9,851 bases of DNA from Alphaproteobacteria bacterium (GTDB taxonomy: Bacteria; Pseudomonadota; Alphaproteobacteria; UBA828). The DNA lies in contig JAUVWK010000081.1 of NCBI GenBank assembly GCA_030604165.1, positions 1-9,851 of the forward strand. Direction: 5' to 3'. The first letter of the stretch is position 1; each line of letters opens with the position of its first letter. Below are positions 5,103 through 9,851 of this stretch, in pieces. The position numbers and the translations under genes are program-made. The notes beneath the pieces were generated by a model. It was not told the origin of the DNA. It was given only the letters and a program-made list of their open reading frames with translations, and did no database searches.

Positions 5103-5228
5103 ATGAAAGTGCGTAATTCGCTTCGCGCGGCCAAGAAGCGCCACAAGGATTGCCGCATCGTGCGTCGCCGGGGCAGGGTCTTCGTCATCAACAAGACAAA
5201 CCCCCGCTTCAAGGCACGCCAAGGCTGA
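5103..5228 (+). CDS. rpmJ: 50S ribosomal protein L36
   Basis: A 41-codon gene encodes the small basic protein L36 of the large ribosomal subunit. The opening M-K-V-R-N-S-L, the centre D-C-R-I-V-R-R-R-G-R-V-F-V-I-N-K-T-N-P and the end R-F-K-A-R-Q-G are the family signature throughout. Only one Cys (C17) is present, so the four-ligand zinc site of the classical 37-38-residue L36 is lost; this is the longer C-minus type, normal in many alphaproteobacteria. The ribosome-binding site is weak (a CGAG just before the ATG). The gene stands alone, with its own candidate promoter (5038-5066) and a strong hairpin (5240-5270) behind it. Confidence 0.97.
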   Translation: MKVRNSLRAAKKRHKDCRIVRRRGRVFVINKTNPRFKARQG

Positions 5229-5239
5229 GCGGCCCGCTT

Positions 5240-5270
5240 CGCCCGGCGCGCCATTGACGGCGCCAGGGCG
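5240..5270 (+). terminator. Strong hairpin after rpmJ
   Basis: CGCCCGGCGC (5240-5249) pairs with GCGCC-A-GGGCG (5260-5270) through ten base pairs with one bulged A around a 10-nt loop; T5239 and A5271 extend it. It starts 12 nt after the rpmJ stop. It lacks a T-run, so it is a candidate terminator only. It also argues against extending the glcD frame upstream to 5254. Confidence 0.5.
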
Positions 5271-5385
5271 AGCCCCCAATATCACCGGCAACGAGAGTCT
5301 CCACAAGGGGTGCTCGAGCGTGCGGCCGCGCCGCGGCGGGCAGGGCCGCGCGCCCCGCTTCCCCGCCTCACGGGAACCGCCGCCC

Positions 5386-6873
5386 ATGCGCATGCCCTTG
5401 CCCGATCAAGCCGTCATCGCGCAACGCACCGAGCTCGTCGCGGCACTCCGTGAGATCGTCGCCGCCGATGACGTGATCGCCGACGAGGCGGCGTTGCGCG
5501 CCTATGAGTGCGATGCGCTCAGCGCCTATCGCCAACTGCCTTTTCTCGTCGTGTTGCCGCGCGACACCGGCGAGGTCAGTCGAGTTCTGAAACTGTGTGG
5601 CGCGCGCGGCGTCAAGGTGGTGCCGCGCGGCGCGGGCACCGGGTTGTCGGGCGGCGCCTTGCCGCTGGCGGACGCGGTGACCCTCGCGCTCGGCAAGTTC
5701 AATCGGATTCTCGAGATCGACTACGCCAACCGCTGCGTGGTGACCCAGCCCGGCGTCGCCAACCTCGCCATCAGCCAGGCGGTCGATGCCGCCGGGTTTT
5801 ATTACGCGCCCGATCCCTCGAGCCAGATCGCCTGCTCGATCGGCGGCAACGTGGCGGAAAACGCCGGTGGCGTGCACTGCCTGAAATACGGCCTCACCAC
5901 CAACAATCTGCTGGGCCTGGAAATGGTCTTGATGGATGGCGAGGTGGTGCGGTTCGGCGGCAAGCAGTTCGATTCCGAGGGCTATGACCTGCTCGGCCTG
6001 ACCACCGGCTCCGAAGGCTTGCTCGGCGTCATCACCGAGGTGACGGTGCGCATCCTGCCCAAGCCGTCGAGCGTCTGTGCGCTCCTGCTCGGCTTCGCCA
6101 GCAACGAGGCAGCCGGCGCCTGCGTCGCCGAGATCATCGGCGCGGGCATCATTCCGGCCGGGCTTGAAATGATGGACCGCCCCGCCATCCACGCCACGGA
6201 GGATTACTGTCATCCCGGCTATCCGCTCGATGCGGAGGCGATCTTGATTTGCGAGCTGGATGGCCCGGAGGTCGAGGTCGACCATCTCGTGGCCCGGGTG
6301 CGCGACTTCGCCGAGGGCTGCGGCGCCACCTCGGTCCGCGTCAGCCAAAGCGAGGAGGAGCGCCTGCGCTATTGGCTCGGGCGCAAGTCGGCGTTCCCGG
6401 CGGCGGCGCGTATCGCGCCCGATTATTACGTCATGGACGGCACCATTCCGCGCGCCCGGATGCCCGAGGTGTTGAACCGCATCGCGGCGCTGGCGCGTGA
6501 ATACGATTTGCTGGTGGCCAATGTCTTTCATGCCGGCGACGGCAACCTGCACCCGCTGATCATGTACGACGCCAACAACCCGGGCGAATTGGAGCGGACC
6601 GAGGAGATGGGCTCGAAGATCCTCAAATACTGTGTCGAAGTGGGCGGCGTGCTGACCGGCGAGCACGGCGTCGGGGTGGAAAAACGCGACCTCATGGGCG
6701 AGATGTTCAACGAGGACGACCTCAACCAGCAGCAGCGCGTGAAATGCGCCTTCGATCCCGCGCAGTTGCTCAATCCGGGCAAAATGTTTCCCACGCTGCA
6801 CCGCTGCGCCGAGCTCGGGCGGATGCATGTCCACCGCGGGCAAGCCGCCTTCCCCCACCTGCCGCGTTTCTGA
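5386..6873 (+). CDS. glcD: Glycolate dehydrogenase FAD-binding subunit GlcD
   Basis: The 495-residue catalytic subunit oxidises glycolate (and, in relatives, D-lactate) to glyoxylate with FAD, in complex with GlcE and GlcF at the inner membrane. The PCMH-type FAD domain spans about 50-228: P-R-G-A-G-T-G-L-S-G-G-A (80-91), P-D-P-S-S-Q (143-148), S-I-G-G-N-V-A-E-N-A-G-G (151-162) and Y-G-L-T-T-N-N (168-174). The FAD-oxidase C-terminal domain follows with H-A-G-D-G-N-L-H (382-389), G-E-H-G-V-G (425-430) and L-N-P-G-K (462-466). The length fits E. coli GlcD (499). The ATG at 5386 is about 10 nt after a GGGAA; an upstream frame from TTG at 5254 would run through the rpmJ hairpin and is rejected. 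The stop overlaps the glcE start as TGATG, so the two are translationally coupled. No glcC-type regulator is visible nearby. Confidence 0.96.
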   Translation: MRMPLPDQAVIAQRTELVAALREIVAADDVIADEAALRAYECDALSAYRQLPFLVVLPRDTGEVSRVLKLCGARGVKVVPRGAGTGLSGGALPLADAVTLALGKFNRILEIDYANRCVVTQPGVANLAISQAVDAAGFYYAPDPSSQIACSIGGNVAENAGGVHCLKYGLTTNNLLGLEMVLMDGEVVRFGGKQFDSEGYDLLGLTTGSEGLLGVITEVTVRILPKPSSVCALLLGFASNEAAGACVAEIIGAGIIPAGLEMMDRPAIHATEDYCHPGYPLDAEAILICELDGPEVEVDHLVARVRDFAEGCGATSVRVSQSEEERLRYWLGRKSAFPAAARIAPDYYVMDGTIPRARMPEVLNRIAALAREYDLLVANVFHAGDGNLHPLIMYDANNPGELERTEEMGSKILKYCVEVGGVLTGEHGVGVEKRDLMGEMFNEDDLNQQQRVKCAFDPAQLLNPGKMFPTLHRCAELGRMHVHRGQAAFPHLPRF

Positions 6874-8138
6874 TGGCCGCGCTTCCAACGGGCGAAGTTC
6901 TGAAACCGGCGGACGCGGAGCAACTCGGCGAGGCGTTGCGTTGGGCCGTGGCCGAGACGCGCCCTTTGGAGGTGGTCGGCGGCGGCACCAAGCGGCAGCT
7001 GGGCCGCCCGGTGCAAAGCGCGGCGCTGCTCGACCTGTCCGCACTCTCGAAGATCGAAAATTACGAGCCGGAGGAGCTGGTGCTGAGCGCGCGCGCGGCC
7101 ACGCCGCTGGCCGAGATCGAGGCGGCGCTTGCCGCGCGCGATCAGATGCTGGCCTTCGAGCCGGCGGACTATGGCCGGCTCTATGCCACTGCGAACGACT
7201 GTGCGAACGGCAGTAGGGCCACGCTCGGCGGCGCCCTGGCCTGCAACCTGTCCGGGCCCCGGCGGATCAAGGCCGGCGCGGCGCGCGACCACTTGCTCGG
7301 TTTCAAGGCGGTGAGCGGGCGCGCCGAGACCTTCAAGGCCGGCGGCCGCGTGGTCAAGAACGTTACCGGCTACGATCTGTGCAAATTGTTGGCGGGCTCC
7401 TACGGCACGCTGGCGGCGATGAGCGAGGTGACGATCAAGGTGTTGCCGGCGCCGGAGCGGACCCGCACGGTGCTGCTCTTCGGCTTGGACGACGCCGCGG
7501 CGATCGGCGCGCTGGGCGCGGCCGTGGCCAGCCCGCACGAGGTTTCCGGCGCGGCGCACCTGCCCGTGCCCGCCGCCAGGCGCTCGGCCGTGGCCTACGT
7601 CTCGGGCGCGGGCGCGGCGGTCACCGCGGTTCGCGTCGAGGGCTTCGGGCCCTCGGTGCTGGCCCGCTGCGCGGCCTTGCGCGCGCAGTTGGGCCATCTC
7701 GGCGCCATCGAGGAGCTGCACAGCAAGCACTCGCTCACCCTCTGGCAGGAGGTGCGCGACGCCACCTTGCTGGGTGCCGGCGCCGAGGGCGCCGCGCCGC
7801 GCCCGCTGTGGCGGCTCTCCGTGCCGCCGAGCGAGGGGCCTGCCGTCGCCGCGCGCCTCCAGGCCGAGACCGAGGCGGAAGCGCTGTTCGATTGGGCGGG
7901 CGGCCTGGTCTGGCTCGCCGTGGCGCCCTCGGCCGACGCCGCGCACGAGGCGGTGCGGGCGTCGGTCGCAGCCGCGGGCGGTCACGCCACCTTGATCCGA
8001 GCCGCGCCCGAGGTGCGCGCGACGGTGCCCGTGTTTCAGCCCCAGCCGCCGGCCTTGGCCGCGTTGTCGGCGCGCATCAAGGCGAATTTCGATCCCGCCG
8101 GCGTGCTGAACCCCGGGCGCATGTACGCGGGCGTCTAG
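6873..8138 (+). CDS. glcE: Glycolate dehydrogenase FAD-binding subunit GlcE
   Basis: The 421-residue second flavin-domain subunit of glycolate dehydrogenase is required for complex activity. It has a single PCMH FAD-binding domain: V-V-G-G-G-T-K (34-40), A-T-L-G-G-A-L-A-C-N-L-S-G-P-R-R (116-131), H-L-L-G-F-K-A-V (140-147) and G-G-R-V-V-K-N-V-T-G-Y-D-L-C-K-L (157-172), ending with F-D-P-A-G-V-L-N-P-G-R-M. It is longer than E. coli GlcE (350), as is usual in alphaproteobacteria. The ATG at 6873 shares its A with the glcD stop (TGATG); a longer frame from 6744 lies inside glcD and is rejected. A 12-bp near-exact tandem duplication at 7191-7214 encodes A-N-D-C then A-N-G-S just before the T-L-G-G loop, a spot where relatives are shorter. 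The TAG stop lies in the left copy of the 9-bp repeat that flanks the inserted element. Confidence 0.95.
   Translation: MAALPTGEVLKPADAEQLGEALRWAVAETRPLEVVGGGTKRQLGRPVQSAALLDLSALSKIENYEPEELVLSARAATPLAEIEAALAARDQMLAFEPADYGRLYATANDCANGSRATLGGALACNLSGPRRIKAGAARDHLLGFKAVSGRAETFKAGGRVVKNVTGYDLCKLLAGSYGTLAAMSEVTIKVLPAPERTRTVLLFGLDDAAAIGALGAAVASPHEVSGAAHLPVPAARRSAVAYVSGAGAAVTAVRVEGFGPSVLARCAALRAQLGHLGAIEELHSKHSLTLWQEVRDATLLGAGAEGAAPRPLWRLSVPPSEGPAVAARLQAETEAEALFDWAGGLVWLAVAPSADAAHEAVRASVAAAGGHATLIRAAPEVRATVPVFQPQPPALAALSARIKANFDPAGVLNPGRMYAGV
7191..7214 (+). repeat. 12-bp in-frame tandem duplication inside glcE
   Basis: Two adjacent 12-mers (7191-7202 and 7203-7214) agree at 10 of 12 positions, beginning GCGAACG in both. 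They add residues 107-114 as A-N-D-C/A-N-G-S next to the FAD-binding T-L-G-G loop. Confidence 0.6.
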
Positions 8139-8140
8139 CG
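8132..8140 (+). repeat. Left copy of a 9-bp direct repeat (putative target-site duplication)
   Basis: CGTCTAGCG, containing the glcE stop codon TAG (8136-8138). An identical copy lies at 8256-8264. The bases immediately outside both copies differ, so the repeat is exactly 9 bp. Confidence 0.75.
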
Positions 8141-8255
8141 TGTTTTCCACATGCGTGAAATCGCACCTGCCCGCTCCCCCTCCCGGCCACCCATGGCAGC
8201 ATATGCTTAGGGTGGCCGGGAGGGGGAGCGAGCTGGTGCAGCTTGAACGAAAACC
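8141..8255. mobile_element. 115-bp MITE/REP-like insertion between glcE and glcF
   Basis: The segment is flanked by an exact 9-bp direct repeat (8132-8140 and 8256-8264) and carries no gene. Its core is an inverted repeat: 20 bp perfect (8173-8192 with 8210-8229), extending to 28 of 30 bp (8163-8192 with 8210-8239), around a 17-nt loop that itself contains the palindrome AGCATATGCT (8198-8207). Both ends read G-T-T-T-T-C inward, one and two bases from the edge, which would be short imperfect terminal repeats. Removing 115 bp plus one 9-bp copy leaves TAG, 10 nt including GGAGAG, then the GTG of glcF: an ordinary tight operon junction. I infer a non-autonomous element moved by a transposase encoded elsewhere. 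The family is not recognised. Confidence 0.65.
8163..8239. repeat. 30-bp inverted repeat (28 of 30 paired), long hairpin in the glcDEF transcript
   Basis: The arms begin GCACC and end GGCCACCC on the left and run GGGTGGCC to GGTGC on the right. The inner 20 bp match perfectly and are almost pure pyrimidine/purine with C5 and G5 runs. The two mismatches are in the outer 10 bp. In RNA this would be a very stable stem-loop in the glcE-glcF spacer. Confidence 0.95.
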
Positions 8256-8264
8256 CGTCTAGCG
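8256..8264 (+). repeat. Right copy of the 9-bp direct repeat
   Basis: CGTCTAGCG, identical to 8132-8140. Its last G begins the GGAGAG ribosome-binding site of glcF. Confidence 0.75.
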
Positions 8265-8272
8265 GAGAGATC

Positions 8273-9586
8273 GTGCAAACCCGCTTTACCGAGGCCCAGC
8301 TCGCCAAGCCCGAATTCGAGATCGCCAATGGCATCTTGCGGGCCTGCGTGCATTGCGGCTTCTGCCTCACCGCGTGCCCAACCTATGACCTCCTCGGCGG
8401 CGAGGGCGATAGCCCGCGCGGCCGCATCTACCTGATCAAGGACATGCTGGAGAACGAGCGGCCCGCGCCGGCGGCGGTGGTCAAGCATCTCGACCGCTGT
8501 CTCTCTTGCCTGTCCTGCGCCACGGCCTGTCCCTCGGGCGTGGACTACATGCATCTGATCGATCACGCCCGTGTCTATGTCGAAGAAACCTATCGGCGGC
8601 CGGCGCCCGAGCGGCTTTTGCGCCGGCTGTTGAGCGTGCTGTTGCCGCGGCCCCGGCTGTTTCGCTTGGTTCTGCTGGCCGCGCGCGCCGCGGCGCCGCT
8701 CCGCTGGCTGTTTCCCGGGCGGCTCGGCGCCATGCTGCGGCTCGCAGGCCGGCCCGTGGGCACGCCCTCGTGGGTCGATCGCCCGCAAGTCATTCCGGCC
8801 CAGGGCCCGCGCCGCAAGCGGGTTGCCCTGCTCACGGGCTGCGTGCAACAGGTGCTCGCGCCCGAGATCAACGAGGCCACCGCGCGGCTCTTGGCGCGCC
8901 ACGGCTGCGAGGTGGTGGTGCCGCGGGGCGCCGGCTGTTGCGGCGCGGTGTCGCAGCATCTCGGCCATATCGAGACGGCGGAGCGCTGGGCGCGGCGCAA
9001 CATCGCGGCGCTGGCGCGCGAGCTCGAGGCCGGTGGCCTCGATGCCATCGTCGTCAACGCCTCGGGCTGCGGCACGACGGTAAAGGATTACGGCTTTTTG
9101 TTCCGCAACGACCCGGCGCTGGCCGAGCAGGCGGCGCGCATTTCCGCCCTGACCCGCGACGTGAGCGAGCTCGTCGCCGAACTCGGGCTCGGCGCCGAGC
9201 GCGCCGCGCCGGCGCTGGCGGTGGCCTATCATTCGGCCTGCTCGCTGCATCACGGCCAAGGCGTGTGCGAGGTTCCGAAGGCGCTTCTGAGCACGGCCGG
9301 CTTCGCCGTGCGCAGCGTGCCCGACGAGCACCTTTGTTGCGGCTCCGCCGGCACCTACAATCTGTTGCAGCCGGCGCTCGCGGGCGCCTTGCTCGAGCGC
9401 AAGGTGGCCAATATCGAGAGCACCGGGGCCGAGATCATCGCCGCCGGCAATATCGGCTGCATGGTGCAAATCGCCAGCGGCACACGGCTCCCCGTCGTCC
9501 ATACCATCGAGCTTTTGGATTGGGCCACCGGCGGGCCGCGACCCGCGGCGTTGAGCGGCCGCGCCGTCGGCCCGGAACGAACTTAG
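8273..9586 (+). CDS. glcF: Glycolate dehydrogenase iron-sulfur subunit GlcF
   Basis: The 437-residue electron-transfer subunit passes electrons from the GlcD/GlcE flavins towards the quinone pool. Two ferredoxin-type [4Fe-4S] motifs are present: C25-x2-C28-x2-C31-x3-C35-P and C76-x2-C79-x2-C82-x3-C86-P. Two CCG domains follow, with G-C-C-G-A-V (221-226) and C-C-G-S-A-G-T-Y (355-362), plus the upstream Cys residues C190 and C266. I chose GTG at 8273 because GGAGAG lies just before it and the resulting M-Q-T start matches E. coli GlcF. A TTG at 8243 would add ten residues encoded by the right end of the inserted element and its flanking repeat. The protein is somewhat longer than the E. coli one (407), with an Arg/Leu-rich stretch at about 112-160. 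The gene is separated from glcE by 134 nt, almost all of it the insertion. Confidence 0.95.
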   Translation: MQTRFTEAQLAKPEFEIANGILRACVHCGFCLTACPTYDLLGGEGDSPRGRIYLIKDMLENERPAPAAVVKHLDRCLSCLSCATACPSGVDYMHLIDHARVYVEETYRRPAPERLLRRLLSVLLPRPRLFRLVLLAARAAAPLRWLFPGRLGAMLRLAGRPVGTPSWVDRPQVIPAQGPRRKRVALLTGCVQQVLAPEINEATARLLARHGCEVVVPRGAGCCGAVSQHLGHIETAERWARRNIAALARELEAGGLDAIVVNASGCGTTVKDYGFLFRNDPALAEQAARISALTRDVSELVAELGLGAERAAPALAVAYHSACSLHHGQGVCEVPKALLSTAGFAVRSVPDEHLCCGSAGTYNLLQPALAGALLERKVANIESTGAEIIAAGNIGCMVQIASGTRLPVVHTIELLDWATGGPRPAALSGRAVGPERT

Positions 9587-9619
9587 GCCGACGGATAACA
9601 CAAGAAACAGGGGGATCTC

Positions 9620-9851
9620 ATGACCTTCCAAGTCGAAGAAACGACCATTTCGGACATCCACACCGCCTATCGATCGGGGGCTCTGAGCTGTGCCGACCTT
9701 GTCGCCCGCTATTTGGCCAGAATCGAGGCCTACGATCGAAACGGACCGGTGCTCAACTCGATCATTACCGTCAATCCGCGGGCGGCCGCAGAGGCGGCGG
9801 CGCTCGATGCCGCGTTCGCCAAGACGGGTGAGCTGACGGGGCCGCTCCACG
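9620..9851 (+). CDS. Amidase signature family protein, GatA-like (N-terminal fragment)
   Basis: The first 77 codons are visible; the gene runs off the right edge. The ATG at 9620 has an excellent ribosome-binding site, AGGGGG, 5-6 nt upstream. The N-terminal pattern T-I-S-D-I-H-T-A-Y-R-S-G-A-L-S-C-A-D-L-V, then Y-L-A-R-I-E-A-Y-D, N-S-I-I-T-V-N-P, A-L-D and G-P-L-H at the very end (normally followed by G-I-P) is that of amidase signature enzymes, which use a Ser-cisSer-Lys triad to hydrolyse amides. The catalytic residues lie beyond the window, so activity and substrate are unknown; a lone amidase such as this is more often a catabolic hydrolase than the tRNA amidotransferase subunit. It starts 33 nt after glcF, so it may be read through from the glc operon. 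Confidence 0.88.
   Translation, partial: MTFQVEETTISDIHTAYRSGALSCADLVARYLARIEAYDRNGPVLNSIITVNPRAAAEAAALDAAFAKTGELTGPLH

Noticed and set aside
5254..5385. Upstream extension of glcD to a TTG at 5254
   Set aside because: The start falls in the loop of the rpmJ hairpin, the added 44 residues are low-complexity, and the ATG at 5386 gives the normal GlcD length.
5368..7044. Minus-strand 558-codon open frame opposite glcD and the start of glcE
   Set aside because: Long antisense frames are expected in GC-rich genes. The product has no recognisable domain and the plus strand carries unmistakable glcD and glcE motifs.
8210..8228. G-quadruplex in the right arm of the inverted repeat
   Set aside because: Only three separate runs of at least three G are present, so a standard three-tetrad quadruplex is not supported, and the perfect hairpin would compete.
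8243..8272. Upstream TTG start for glcF
   Set aside because: It lacks a ribosome-binding site, and its ten extra residues are encoded by the right end of the inserted element and its repeat. GTG at 8273 has GGAGAG and gives the family M-Q-T start.
8207..9850. Minus-strand 547-codon open frame opposite glcF and the amidase start
   Set aside because: It is antisense to GlcF with its intact Fe-S motifs and starts inside the amidase gene. Composition is His/Gly/Arg/Ala-rich without a domain, so it is a GC-codon shadow.

Overview
The window comes from a GC-rich alphaproteobacterium, possibly of the Rhodospirillales (inference). The main evidence is a CpdR-type single-domain response regulator, a full TTAA-N7-TTAA CtrA-type box in front of it, a 41-residue L36 of the zinc-ligand-poor type, and glcDEF with alphaproteobacterial-style GlcE and GlcF. 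Most of the window is ordinary chromosomal core and central metabolism. I see no CRISPR array, prophage or transposase gene.

Layout. Left block, minus strand: the N-terminal fragment of a Tat-exported ABC solute-binding protein (1-228) with its own candidate promoter; a secreted lytic-transglycosylase-like protein (421-1209); and an N-formylglutamate amidohydrolase gene (1298-2218) interrupted by one in-frame TAG at a conserved Gln position. Divergent from it, on the plus strand, is cpdR (2366-2728), with the CtrA-type box in the shared control region. Middle, plus strand: tRNA-Val(GAC) (2795-2869); a fumarylacetoacetate-hydrolase family enzyme (2947-3804) whose stop codon lies in the first unit of a degenerate tandem repeat; a repeat-rich leader with a 26-codon upstream ORF that overlaps the GTG start of a SAM-dependent methyltransferase (4019-5008) as GTGA; and rpmJ (5103-5228). 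Right block, plus strand: glcD, glcE and glcF (5386-9586), then the first 77 codons of an amidase-signature enzyme (9620 to the edge).

How the genes work together. GlcD, GlcE and GlcF form the membrane-associated glycolate dehydrogenase: two FAD-domain subunits and an iron-sulfur subunit that passes electrons on to the respiratory chain. CpdR belongs to the CtrA/ClpXP cell-cycle circuit. The FAH enzyme, the amidohydrolase remnant, the amidase and the solute-binding protein are catabolic or transport functions with no proven link to one another.

The most interesting observation is between glcE and glcF. A 115-bp segment (8141-8255), built around an almost perfect 30-bp inverted repeat, is flanked by an exact 9-bp direct repeat. 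Removing the segment and one repeat copy restores a 10-nt glcE-glcF spacer holding the GGAGAG ribosome-binding site of glcF. This looks like a non-autonomous miniature element (MITE or REP-like) inserted inside a core operon. The amber codon in the amidohydrolase gene and the uORF/alternative-hairpin leader of the methyltransferase are the next most notable.
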